The translations under genes and the position numbers were made by a program. Positions 36,628-45,319 of a stretch of DNA of 64,000 bases are shown here, piece after piece; the stretch's first letter is position 1; each line of letters opens with the position of its first letter. The notes under the pieces were generated by a model. That model saw only the letters and a list, made by a program, of their open reading frames with translations, searched no databases and had not been told where the DNA came from. Location of the stretch: assembly GCF_016861695.1 (NCBI RefSeq), contig NZ_BOLP01000002.1, positions 92,369 through 156,368 on the forward strand. The letters run 5' to 3'. The stretch comes from Levilactobacillus andaensis. Its GTDB lineage: Bacteria; Bacillota; Bacilli; Lactobacillales; Lactobacillaceae.

Positions 36628-36670
36628 GAAAAATGCGACATCCTCCAAAATAGAAGATGTCGCATTTTTC
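36628..36670. terminator. bidirectional terminator between phosphatase 1 and the VOC protein
   Basis: AAAAATGCGACATCTTC-type stem (GATGTCGCATTTTT on the other arm), T/A runs on both sides. Confidence 0.85.
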
Positions 36671-36686
36671 TTGCATTGCATTTATG

Positions 36687-37151
36687 TCATTTAGCAGCCT
36701 GTAACGCCGCAATATCAATCTTCTTCATGCCCATCATCGCCTGAATCTGCGCCGGCGTTTGCGTCAGCTCACTCATGTTCTGCGGGACGATTTGCCAGGA
36801 AATACCGAAACGGTCCTTGGCCCAGCCACACTGCTCGCTATCCGGAATGTGCGATAATTTCTGCCAATAATAGTCGATCTCGGCCTGGTCGGCACATTCA
36901 ATCGTAAACGAAATGGCCTCGTTGAACCGGAAGCTAGGGCCGCCATCAAGCGCTATGAATTTCTGCCCGTTCAGATGAAAAACTGCCGTCAAAATTTTAC
37001 CCTGCATGCCTTCAAAATGCGCGTCCAGCTTAGCATCGGGATAGTACGTGACCTCGTCCAGCGTTGAATTCGGGAAAACATCCAGATAGTAATGGATGGC
37101 TTCCTCACAATTGTTATCAGCAAACCACAGACTTGGGACAATTTTAGTCAT
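36687..37151 (-). CDS. PhnB/YjdN-like VOC family protein
   Basis: 154 residues beginning KIVPSLWFADNNCEEAIHYY and containing FRFNEAISFTIECADQAEIDYYW and CGWAKDRFGISWQIVP, the two beta-alpha-beta-beta-beta halves of the PhnB-like glyoxalase/bleomycin-resistance superfamily. Database names such as 3-demethylubiquinone methyltransferase are not applicable here. Function unknown; lies convergent to phosphatase 1. Confidence 0.88.
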   Translation of the reverse strand: MTKIVPSLWFADNNCEEAIHYYLDVFPNSTLDEVTYYPDAKLDAHFEGMQGKILTAVFHLNGQKFIALDGGPSFRFNEAISFTIECADQAEIDYYWQKLSHIPDSEQCGWAKDRFGISWQIVPQNMSELTQTPAQIQAMMGMKKIDIAALQAAK

Positions 37152-37308
37152 AGTAACCTCCTGCGAAATCCTGTTTTGCGTTAAGATTACCTGATTTGGA
37201 AAACGGATTCAAGCATAGGCGCCTTCTTCTCACTAATCGCCGCCCAGTATACTCTCCAACACCATTTTATAAACATCTACATAGCCGATTCATTTGGTGC
37301 CTGATACC

Positions 37309-37351
37309 TTTACACAATCAACACCTCTCCTTTACATCCGCTTAGTATTCT
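37309..37351 (+). promoter_or_regulatory. promoter region with TTTACA direct repeat, phosphatase 2
   Basis: TTTACA at 37309 and 37331 (22 bp apart), then nine bases and TATTCT at 37346-37351; much of the flanking sequence (ACACAATCAACA, TTTACATCC) is shared with the region before phosphatase 1. Confidence 0.5.
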
Positions 37352-37387
37352 AGAAACTGTACCAAACACAGAGGAGGAATTCGCATT

Positions 37388-38347
37388 ATGAACAAGAGAT
37401 TAAGCACCTTAGTTACCGCCTTACTGTTGACCACCACTTTGGGTTGGCAACAACCTTTGTCGACCATCACGGCCGCTGCGAAGACGACCCAAACGACTAA
37501 AACCGCTAAGACCACTAAAAAGGCCAAGGCAACGAAACACGCTAAGGCTAAAACTATGGCTGGAAAGTCAACGCATATCAAACTTCAAGGCGCTTCCAAC
37601 GCCCGTGATTTAGGTGGTTACATCAACCAAAATGGTCAAAAGATCAAGGTTCATCGCTTAATTCGTTCTAATGGCCTATCCACTCTGTCTAAGTCCGACC
37701 AACAAAAGCTGGTTAAGACTTATCACGTTGCCACCGACATTGACTTGCGGACGGTCGTTGAACAACAAAAGAGTCCTGACGTGAAGATCAAGGGTGTCAA
37801 GCTGGTTAAGGCCAACGTCTTCAAGGCCTTCCCAGCTTTCCCTGATTTTTCCAAGAAGAACGCCGGTGACAAGATGATGAGGAAATCTTACCACGACGCC
37901 ATCACGACTGCTCAAGGTCGTAAGGCTTACAAGTCCCTGTTCCATCAATTACTGAAGAACCCTAAGAACAAGGCCGTTCTGTGGCACTGTTCAGCTGGTA
38001 AGGACCGTGCCGGGATGGGAACTGCCCTGGTACTTTCCGCCCTCAACTTTAATCGAAAAGCAATCACTAAGGACTACTTAAAGTCCAACACTTATTTGAC
38101 TGCGACCAACGCCGAAAACCTACAGAAACAAGAAGCCGGCTGGAAGGCTCAAGGCAAAGCCCTGACGCCAACCGTCATCGCCAACTTCAAGGATCAAAAC
38201 GGCGTGAAGAAGTCCTACATCGACACCATGTACAAGGCTATCAACACGAAGTACGGTAGCATGGATAACTTCCTCCACAAGGGCCTGGGCTTGTCCAACG
38301 CGCAATTGAAGCAACTGCGGGCAAACTACCTGACGCCTGCTAAGTAA
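37388..38347 (+). CDS. secreted CX5R tyrosine/lipid phosphatase, paralogue 2
   Basis: 319 residues; same build as the protein at 35678: signal peptide, Lys/Thr/Ala-rich linker about ten residues longer, NARDLGGY and HCSAGKDRAGMG (Cys201, Arg207). GAGGAGGAA precedes the ATG. The two copies share most residues over the catalytic domain and their upstream regulatory region, so they arose by duplication of the whole unit. Third-position bases differ widely, so the duplication is not recent. Confidence 0.9.
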   Translation: MNKRLSTLVTALLLTTTLGWQQPLSTITAAAKTTQTTKTAKTTKKAKATKHAKAKTMAGKSTHIKLQGASNARDLGGYINQNGQKIKVHRLIRSNGLSTLSKSDQQKLVKTYHVATDIDLRTVVEQQKSPDVKIKGVKLVKANVFKAFPAFPDFSKKNAGDKMMRKSYHDAITTAQGRKAYKSLFHQLLKNPKNKAVLWHCSAGKDRAGMGTALVLSALNFNRKAITKDYLKSNTYLTATNAENLQKQEAGWKAQGKALTPTVIANFKDQNGVKKSYIDTMYKAINTKYGSMDNFLHKGLGLSNAQLKQLRANYLTPAK

Positions 38348-38370
38348 GCAACATTGTAGTATGTAATTCA

Positions 38371-38411
38371 AAAAACGGCCATCTCCTAAAATCAGGAGTT
38401 TGGCCGTTTTC
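38371..38411 (+). terminator. terminator of phosphatase 2
   Basis: AAAACGGCCA..CTCCT / AGGAG..TGGCCGTTTT hairpin. Confidence 0.85.
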
Positions 38412-38507
38412 ACTTTCCCACTCTAATCGCTTACTAAAAACACATACTTGCTCTCTCTGTGTCAGAAATAAAAGGTCCTTAAGGTGGTTAATTTTTCTAA
38501 AAGGCAA

Positions 38508-38513
38508 TATAAT
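38508..38513 (+). promoter_or_regulatory. -10 box of the two-gene island
   Basis: TATAAT 40 bases before the TTG start of the first gene; the -35 region is A/T-rich without a good hexamer. Confidence 0.45.
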
Positions 38514-38553
38514 TGTCCTATGTAAGCGTTTTTAACACAAGGAGGAGTTTTAC

Positions 38554-40323
38554 TTGAAATCTGAAATATTTTTGAAGGAACAACTTTCCAACTATTTTAC
38601 TGATGGACTATACTTAGCACCCCATATTCCAAGCAAAAAATTAGTTAACGCACATAAAAATATCGCTAATGATGTTGATTCAACTTATATTTTAGGACTA
38701 GTTGACACTACGATTTTTGGTAGTGGAAAAGAAGGTATGGTTTTTACCGGTGAAAACTTTTACTTACACGAAGGAGCCTTGGGAATTGACCAAACTTTAA
38801 AAATCCCATTTGATAAAATTCTATCTGCCACTCATGAATTAACAAAAACCGTTGATGACAATGAAAATGAACACGAACATTCTATTTTAACAATTACACT
38901 AGCCGAACAAGAAAAGCCTATCGTAATTGAGTCAAACACTTTACCTCTTGAACAAATTGCACAGCTCTTAACGGATATTCAAGAACAAGTTGACGAAACC
39001 GAGAGCACCAATCAACTTTTGTCATTGAAACAATTAGATCCAGATGCTATTTTAGCCTACTTCAAATTATTTATTAATTATCTGAAACGTGATAGTAAGA
39101 TTGACAGAAAAGAATATGCCAATTTAGCCGGACTAATTTCAACAACCATTACTGAAAAAGAACTTACAGATAACCTCCGCTCATATCGTCTTGATCAAGA
39201 TACAACTATGCCAACTGACTATCTAATTAACCAGCTAAAAGAAACCGTTCCTTTGGGTAGCCAGGAAACAATTTTTGGCTCATTGATCGATGATTTACTC
39301 ATAGTAACTCCAAATAAAAATGAATATCAAGATATTCCCGAGTTCATGAATATTATGAATCAATTGAATATCACAAATGACCAAGTGAAATTCTTTATTC
39401 GTAACCAAGAAGTCCATAAATATATCATTGACCATCGTATAAATGATAAAGAAGCCCGCAAAGTACTGGATAATGTAGCCGCATTAGGGGTTGGCATAGG
39501 CGTATCCTTTGCGGCACTTGGAGTAACCGGCTTTACAATCGGTGCCCTAGGTGAAACCGGTCTTGGTATGCTAGCAGTAGCAACTATGTCAACTGGCGGA
39601 ATGGCACTAGCAGCAGCTGGAGTAAGTGCAGCCGGAATAGCTAGTTATGCTGGAATAAAACATTTATCTTCTGGAACTCATGAAGATAATCTCGTGCTTC
39701 AGGAATTACTGCAGACCAATATCAAACGACAGTCTGCAGCCATTAGCTTTCTATTGGACGATATCAATTATATTTCTCACGACATCAACGAACTATTAAA
39801 AACTCAAGACGTCATCAACACGCAAAACGAAAAAATAAAGAGTCAAGTTGCAACTCTAATGCGCAAACTGGCTCCCCGTGTCCAGCAACTTCAATCCGCT
39901 ACTAATGCTACAGCCACTGCTAAGTCTGATCAGCAAGAAGACCAACGCAACTTGATTATCTCTGAATTACCACACACACTGAACGTTCAAAAACTCGAGG
40001 AACTATTAAATCAAACACCTAATTCCACTAGATATGGTGAAGCCCTAGAACAAGCCTATCATTTTCAAAATGATGGCGACAACACTCTAAATGAGCAGCT
40101 AAGTGTACCTGAGTTAGAAGTTATCAACGCAGTACTTAAAAAGATCAATTATTACAAGATTACGACAATGGCAAATGCTAAAGATCTCGGAAAAAAAGGA
40201 AAAGATGCTGCCGTCTCAGGTGCTAAAGACCTTGGCAAAAAAGGTAAGGATGCTGCTGTTTCTGGCGCAAAGAGCCTTGGTAAAAAGGGACTTGGTTTTC
40301 TTTCTGATTTGACCAATAAATAA
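38554..40323 (+). CDS. unknown protein: PH-like + TerB-like + hydrophobic glycine-rich segment
   Basis: 589 residues, TTG start with AAGGAGGAG upstream. Order seen: N-terminal bacterial PH/GRAM-like region about 45-145 (TTIFGSGKEGMVFTGENFYL, IPFDKILSATHEL); helical domain 165-285 with YFKLFINYLKRDSKIDRKEY, resembling TerB-like domains; Gly/Ala-rich hydrophobic segment 306-368, probably membrane-inserting; coiled coil about 380-450; C-terminal tail with two and a third copies of a 15-residue amphipathic unit AKDLGKKGKDAAVSG. No signal peptide. A+T-rich compared with neighbours, suggesting transfer. Family not recognised; a membrane-stress or defence role is a guess from the domain mix. Confidence 0.75.
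   Translation: MKSEIFLKEQLSNYFTDGLYLAPHIPSKKLVNAHKNIANDVDSTYILGLVDTTIFGSGKEGMVFTGENFYLHEGALGIDQTLKIPFDKILSATHELTKTVDDNENEHEHSILTITLAEQEKPIVIESNTLPLEQIAQLLTDIQEQVDETESTNQLLSLKQLDPDAILAYFKLFINYLKRDSKIDRKEYANLAGLISTTITEKELTDNLRSYRLDQDTTMPTDYLINQLKETVPLGSQETIFGSLIDDLLIVTPNKNEYQDIPEFMNIMNQLNITNDQVKFFIRNQEVHKYIIDHRINDKEARKVLDNVAALGVGIGVSFAALGVTGFTIGALGETGLGMLAVATMSTGGMALAAAGVSAAGIASYAGIKHLSSGTHEDNLVLQELLQTNIKRQSAAISFLLDDINYISHDINELLKTQDVINTQNEKIKSQVATLMRKLAPRVQQLQSATNATATAKSDQQEDQRNLIISELPHTLNVQKLEELLNQTPNSTRYGEALEQAYHFQNDGDNTLNEQLSVPELEVINAVLKKINYYKITTMANAKDLGKKGKDAAVSGAKDLGKKGKDAAVSGAKSLGKKGLGFLSDLTNK
40177..40296 (+). repeat. 45-bp in-frame repeats at the 3' end of the island's first gene
   Basis: Units begin at 40177, 40222 and 40267 with exact 45-base spacing and encode AKDLGKKGKDAAVSG; the third is partial (AKSLGKKG). 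Nucleotide differences show the repeat is not very recent. Confidence 0.8.
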
Positions 40324-40335
40324 GCTGGCGAAAAA

Positions 40336-41958
40336 ATGGCAACTATTGATAATAAGCTTTTAGATGAAAGTGCAAAAATACTAACTACTCACCATGATGA
40401 ATTGACTACTGCCAATCAAAGAATTGATGATTTAAAGCAAGCTACTAGCAATATCCAAGAAAGTTTTTCGGAAAATATGAAGCTACAAGATGATCTTACC
40501 GCTACATTATCTCAGTTAAACGAAATTGACGTGAACGATTCAGATCTCACTGAAATTACGGATATTCTGAGTGATATCAACCAGACGTTAGACTCCCCTA
40601 CTCCTAATACTCATTCGAAAAAATTCGAGGACTTAGATACCTTAGACTTCACAGATAACTGGCAGGAACTGTTATCTCAGAGCACAGACTACGCCAAGGA
40701 ACATCAGCTCGACTTATCCAACCCTTACTATGCGATGATGTCTCCTTATGAATACCAGCAATTAAGCACACAGTTGGTTAGCAAATATGACCTATCACAT
40801 TTAACCAAAGACGATTACGCTTTCAGTTCTGTTGTTGGACTTATCATGGGATTAGTCGATATCCTACTTGTTCGCCGAATTCACGCCGGAAGTCAAGCAG
40901 CTGGGTTGCAAAAAGTCGTTGATAACGCCTTTAATGACATCGTAGTGGCCGTAGGAAAGCACACTCGAGTGACTGAGTTAATAAGTCAAAAATTGAAACT
41001 CAAAGAAAGCATTTCTGGAACCCCAAATGCTACCCAACTAGCTAAGCTTAAAAAGCTTGACGAACGAATCAATGAGGTCAACCAGTTGGACCCACATAAT
41101 TCTCAAGATAGATTGGCCGCTATTCGTAATCTCGAGAAGCACTTTAAAGTCAATTATGATGCTGCAAACAATGCTAGCATCACTGGAGCTCCAGTCAATG
41201 GTATGAGTGCTAACAATCACCATTTACTCTCGCTAGCTCACGATCCGGGCATATTGGGATTAATTGTCGGAATTGTTGATCAGGTAACTGGAAGGGCAAC
41301 CTTCATTGATGAGAATGGAAAAATAATTCGGACGACTACTAAGAATATAAATGGTATCTCTGCTGACGGTCCACTGCCAGTAAGAATCGCGCAGGCCGCT
41401 CAAAACTGGTTGGGACATACTCTATCTGACATTGCTGGATCCAGTAGTTCAAAGGGACGTGGAGAAGGACTCCCTGCTCCTTTCTATGCCCTCCTTAAGA
41501 AACTACAATTTGGAGCCATTCCCATCAAGGGGCAAAAAATGACAATTGGTGACACCAGCGAATGGTTGTTTCGTAATGGACTTGATTTTCGTGCATTAAC
41601 CGCGCAGGCCATTCCAGTTTTAATTGGTGAAGCCTTAGTAAGAGCCTATTGGTTTATAAAACAATGCTTTTACTATGGCGCTTCTTTAAAGGAAAGTATC
41701 GCTAGTAGTCCAGACCTGCATAAGCTTCTCTTGACCAATACAGCTGTCTTTAGCACCATAGATCTTACTGATGCCTCAATTCACGCCCTTTTATCTCCAA
41801 ACAGAATATCTGAATTATTATTACGCCTAAATTATGTAAATCTCGTCAATCTTGGCTTTAAATCAATTCAAGCTATTCGCGATGCACATAAACATCAGCA
41901 AAAACTTGATAAATTAGATGATGATTTAGAACGAGAATGGGAACGATTATTAACTTAA
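40336..41958 (+). CDS. unknown partner protein with conserved HHLLSLAHDP segment
   Basis: 540 residues, 12 bases after the previous gene (weak ribosome site, so coupling is likely). Coiled coil about 10-90; hydrophobic SSVVGLIMGLVDILLV at 164-179; a charged helical stretch 210-275; a distinctive block HHLLSLAHDPGILGLIVGIV (295-314) with QVTGRATFIDENGKI after it; helical C-terminal half with two further hydrophobic stretches (IPVLIGEALVRAYWFI region) and a charged end. No enzymatic motif or signal peptide recognised. Same A+T-rich composition as its neighbour, so the two entered and act together. I have no named family for it. Confidence 0.75.
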   Translation: MATIDNKLLDESAKILTTHHDELTTANQRIDDLKQATSNIQESFSENMKLQDDLTATLSQLNEIDVNDSDLTEITDILSDINQTLDSPTPNTHSKKFEDLDTLDFTDNWQELLSQSTDYAKEHQLDLSNPYYAMMSPYEYQQLSTQLVSKYDLSHLTKDDYAFSSVVGLIMGLVDILLVRRIHAGSQAAGLQKVVDNAFNDIVVAVGKHTRVTELISQKLKLKESISGTPNATQLAKLKKLDERINEVNQLDPHNSQDRLAAIRNLEKHFKVNYDAANNASITGAPVNGMSANNHHLLSLAHDPGILGLIVGIVDQVTGRATFIDENGKIIRTTTKNINGISADGPLPVRIAQAAQNWLGHTLSDIAGSSSSKGRGEGLPAPFYALLKKLQFGAIPIKGQKMTIGDTSEWLFRNGLDFRALTAQAIPVLIGEALVRAYWFIKQCFYYGASLKESIASSPDLHKLLLTNTAVFSTIDLTDASIHALLSPNRISELLLRLNYVNLVNLGFKSIQAIRDAHKHQQKLDKLDDDLEREWERLLT

Positions 41959-42136
41959 ATTGGCATAGTTCTAAGTTCTTTCGATAAATTCCCCCCTTGT
42001 TCATCCTCAAAATCCATAGTATTTTACAGCCAATTACTACGTTTTCCCAAACATTGTTCATGTCAAAAACAAATCATCCCCATCCATGTTATATTTAAAA
42101 AGTTCCAACTGGAACAAATCTGGGGAGGTTTTATTA

Positions 42137-42496
42137 ATGAACAAAGCAGCATTGATTTTAGGAGTAGCCGGGATGGCAACAACGTTGGGGCTCGGCACAG
42201 TCGTTGGTTCCGCTAGTCCACTGACGGGCGCCGTTCAGTACCACAAGTATCACGGCACAACGACCATCAAGCAGAACTATCGCCATTTTAAACTGACCAG
42301 TCATCAGCCAAACAGTAACTATAAGATTATCAAGGTGACGAGCTGGAAAAATGCCAAGCTTAAGGCCGGCAGCAAGGTCAAAATTGATCTCATGGCGAAC
42401 CAAGGAACGCAATACAACTGGTATCGCATTCAATCCACAGCCAAGCACACCACCCATCGATACTGGGTCTACGGTCAGGCTTTAAGTGGCAAATAA
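42137..42496 (+). CDS. small secreted protein
   Basis: 119 residues from MNKAALILGVAGMATTLG (GGGGAGG upstream). Signal peptide to about residue 28, then a basic Lys/His/Tyr-rich mature part with beta-type pattern (RHFKLTSHQPNSNYKIIKV, WYRIQSTAKHTTHRYWVYG), like other short lactobacillar exported proteins with an SH3-like fold. Function unknown. Own terminator. Confidence 0.72.
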   Translation: MNKAALILGVAGMATTLGLGTVVGSASPLTGAVQYHKYHGTTTIKQNYRHFKLTSHQPNSNYKIIKVTSWKNAKLKAGSKVKIDLMANQGTQYNWYRIQSTAKHTTHRYWVYGQALSGK

Positions 42497-42504
42497 TTAA
42501 CGTA

Positions 42505-42543
42505 AAAATGGCTAGGTCCCATCACATCGGGACCTAGCCATTT
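42505..42543. terminator. bidirectional terminator
   Basis: AAATGGCTAGGTCCC / GGGACCTAGCCATTT perfect stem between the secreted protein and the MFS gene. Confidence 0.9.
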
Positions 42544-42550
42544 CCAATCT

Positions 42551-44032
42551 TTAATTCAAAACACTCTTTTCCGACCTGGCCATGCCAATCGCGTAGAGCA
42601 CAATCAATATTCCGGCGGCTATCACTAACAAAGCTAACGCCGTCAACATGATATGGTGCAGCCCCAAAAAGAAGATCTGCTTCATCTCCGGAACCAAGCT
42701 TTGCGGCAAGCTGCGCACGGTTTGGGAGTTGCTCAATCGATTCATCATCGCCATGGTAATCTTTCCCTGGCTACCTTTGACTCCCGCCAACAAGGCATGA
42801 TTCAAGATAACCCCATAAATGGCAGACATAAAAGTCTGCGCCAATATCCGTATCAAGTACGCGAACGAAGTGGCAATCGGCATGTCACGGGGCTCTGCAT
42901 CGGACTGCACCGCGACCTGTAAAATGTTAAAACTAAGGCCGATACCAAATCCTTCGAATGCTCCCATAACCAATAAGAAACCGTAACCTGTCCGTTGGCT
43001 GGCAAAACATAAGCCGATAAATGTGACTAGAAACGCTACCTCACCGATTGAAATAATATCGTAGCGCCATAATTTCCGCTGGACGATTGCCCCCCATTCT
43101 GACCCGCCAAAATTAGCAAACGCCCCCGGAATCTGGGTCATCCCACCAATCAACGCGCTCAATCCTAGGATGCCTTGCGCCCACATTGGAATATAGATAT
43201 TAAAGGCAACGAATGCGCCCCAAAGTAGCGCAAATAAGACGAAATCGATCACAAGCTGGGGATTTTTAAACAATCGGCCAGGTACAATGGGATCTTCGGC
43301 GCGTCGTTCGGCAAAAACCATGACTACCAATAAGAGCAGACCACACCCAACGCAGCCAAGCGTGAATAACGTCGGTAGCACGCCTAGCTCCTGAATTCCA
43401 ATTAACATAGCTGACAACCCCAACACCATCAGGATAATTCCGTGGTAGTCGATGCTCGCCTTATTTAATTGCTGAGGAACGTTGAACCAAATGGCCACAA
43501 TCAGAATCGACAATAAGGCAATCGGCAAATTAACGTAGAACACCCAATGCCAACTAAACTGATCAACAATCCACCCACCTAAAAGGGGTCCAATAATCGA
43601 GGCGCCACTGAAACTAGCCGCAGCGATGCCAATCACTTGCCCCCGGCGTTTAAGACTAGCAAATAACTGGGCATAAATGATAAAGGGAATCGTATTGACC
43701 CCACCCGCACCGATTCCCATGAATCCGCGGGCGACAATGAACCAAATTACATTAGGCGCTACCCCTTGCAGTAGCGCGCCCACCATAAAGATAAGGGTCG
43801 CTAAAATATAAGCTCGCTTATTTCCATAACGTTCGCCAAACTTACTCCATAATGGCGTGGTCACGGCCATTCCCAAGAGAAAACTAGCCACGATCCACCC
43901 CATGTCTTGAATGGCGTGAAAATCACTGATAATCGCCGGCAATACGGTATTGACGATGGTTCCGTCTAATCCAGCCATCGCGTTAGACAAAACTAGCGCA
44001 AACGTCACCAGAATCTTCTCATTCCTACTCAA
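42551..44032 (-). CDS. DHA2 family MFS drug exporter (EmrB/QacA type)
   Basis: 493 residues with 14 predicted membrane segments. Motifs: LDGTIVNTVLPAI at about 22-34 (DHA2 motif D1), LWSKFGERYGNKRAY (motif A), and SIIGPLLGGWIVDQFSWHWVFYVNLP (motif C and following). Proton-driven export of hydrophobic compounds is expected. The start is taken as TTG 44032, seven bases after AGGAG; the frame is open 25 codons further but that part overlaps the promoter. Divergent from the LysR regulator at 44185. Confidence 0.9.
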   Translation of the reverse strand: MSRNEKILVTFALVLSNAMAGLDGTIVNTVLPAIISDFHAIQDMGWIVASFLLGMAVTTPLWSKFGERYGNKRAYILATLIFMVGALLQGVAPNVIWFIVARGFMGIGAGGVNTIPFIIYAQLFASLKRRGQVIGIAAASFSGASIIGPLLGGWIVDQFSWHWVFYVNLPIALLSILIVAIWFNVPQQLNKASIDYHGIILMVLGLSAMLIGIQELGVLPTLFTLGCVGCGLLLLVVMVFAERRAEDPIVPGRLFKNPQLVIDFVLFALLWGAFVAFNIYIPMWAQGILGLSALIGGMTQIPGAFANFGGSEWGAIVQRKLWRYDIISIGEVAFLVTFIGLCFASQRTGYGFLLVMGAFEGFGIGLSFNILQVAVQSDAEPRDMPIATSFAYLIRILAQTFMSAIYGVILNHALLAGVKGSQGKITMAMMNRLSNSQTVRSLPQSLVPEMKQIFFLGLHHIMLTALALLVIAAGILIVLYAIGMARSEKSVLN

Positions 44033-44094
44033 AATCAACTCTCCTAATCGAACCAAAACGGTTACGCAAATCAGGTCACAAAATTTCGATCCTG

Positions 44095-44131
44095 TTGACA
44101 ATATCATAGGAGCAACTCATAATGATGTAAA
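44095..44131. promoter_or_regulatory. overlapping divergent promoters, MFS exporter and LysR regulator
   Basis: Minus strand: TTTACA (44131-44126), 17 bases, TATGAT (44108-44103) for the exporter. Plus strand: TTGACA (44095-44100), 17 bases, CATAAT (44118-44123) for the regulator. The two overlap fully, and ATCAT (44103) faces ATGAT (44122) as a possible LysR site, so binding would affect both. Confidence 0.65.
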
Positions 44132-44184
44132 ATACTAATATCAAATGGATTTTCAGTCGATTTTTGCATGGTTAGGAGGACACT

Positions 44185-45087
44185 ATGGACACGCGCTTAC
44201 TACATGCTTTTGTGATGCTCACTCGCATCGGCAATATCACGAATACCGCGGAAACACTACATATCAGTCAGCCGACCCTTTCTCGCCAGCTGAAAGAATT
44301 AGAAGAGGAAGTCGGCACCCCACTCTTCATTCGGGGAAAACGGTTGATTACCCTGACCGACGCCGGTATTATTTTCGAACAACGCGCACAAACCATCCTG
44401 GATTATCTCTCGCAAACCAAGCTCGACCTGCGTAACCAGAGTACGGGCTTGGCTGGCAAGATTCGCATTGGGTGCGTTGAAAGTCATATTTCAACCTACG
44501 TTGCCAAGTGGCTAGCTGCCTTTCAACAGAAGCATCCCAACACGACCTTTTCCATCTACAGCGCCGACGGGAATTCAATTAGGACCCAGCTTGACCAGGG
44601 TAACTTAGACATCGGTTTCCTAATCGAACCCGTCGAATCCGCTAAGTACTGGGCCCACCACATTCCGGTCACAGAAACGTGGGGGTTAATGATGGCTAAA
44701 AAGGCCAAACTGGCGCAGCGTTCATCGATCACCGGTGCTGACTTGACCGGCCTCCCCTTACTAGGTGCCCGCCGGAGTATTGTCATCAACCAGGTCTCTA
44801 GCTGGCTAAAAATTGACCCAGATGGCTTGAACTTACGCGGGGAACGGAATCTGGGGAATAATATTCTGCCCTTAATCGCGGACTATGGCTACTACGATAT
44901 TTCAATCAGCGGCATGCTTGATTTCTACCCTCAGGACCGCGTCACCTTTGTTCCCTTTCAGCCACTGAGTCAGACGCAGCACACGCTCATTTACCGTAAA
45001 AACCACCAACTGTCGCCCACCGCTCAAGCCTTCATTAACGACGTCACGGCACAGATTAAAAATATGACGATTCCTGCAGACGATTAA
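44185..45087 (+). CDS. LysR-type transcriptional regulator
   Basis: 300 residues. HTH at the start (GNITNTAETLHISQPTLSRQ, described by residues 14-33) and CysB-like effector domain. TTAGGAGGA precedes the ATG. Divergent from the DHA2 exporter and sharing its promoter region, so it probably controls export in response to a small molecule. Confidence 0.92.
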   Translation: MDTRLLHAFVMLTRIGNITNTAETLHISQPTLSRQLKELEEEVGTPLFIRGKRLITLTDAGIIFEQRAQTILDYLSQTKLDLRNQSTGLAGKIRIGCVESHISTYVAKWLAAFQQKHPNTTFSIYSADGNSIRTQLDQGNLDIGFLIEPVESAKYWAHHIPVTETWGLMMAKKAKLAQRSSITGADLTGLPLLGARRSIVINQVSSWLKIDPDGLNLRGERNLGNNILPLIADYGYYDISISGMLDFYPQDRVTFVPFQPLSQTQHTLIYRKNHQLSPTAQAFINDVTAQIKNMTIPADD

Positions 45088-45102
45088 GATTCGCCGTTGA
45101 AG

Positions 45103-45149
45103 ACTCGTGGCAAGCTCTCCTAATGACCTTGCCACGAGTCCTTTTTTTT
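45103..45149 (+). terminator. terminator of the LysR gene
   Basis: GACTCGTGGCAAG / CTTGCCACGAGTC hairpin followed by eight T. Confidence 0.88.
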
Positions 45150-45319
45150 GCCCAATACAACGTCACCACGACTGTTTCATCATACGCATAGTTTTGGCAA
45201 TCACATTTAGATATGCGCTTTTCGTATCATAAGAATGTAAATTTAGCATTTTATTTTTGCCACCATGACGTGTAAGCTAGTCTCCAACTTCAAGTATTAA
45301 CCGAAAGGAAGTTTTAGCT

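Noticed and set aside
38520..38536. Catabolite-responsive-element-like TGTAAGCGTTTTTAACA before the island
   Set aside because: The two halves fit but the spacing is three bases too long for a CcpA site.
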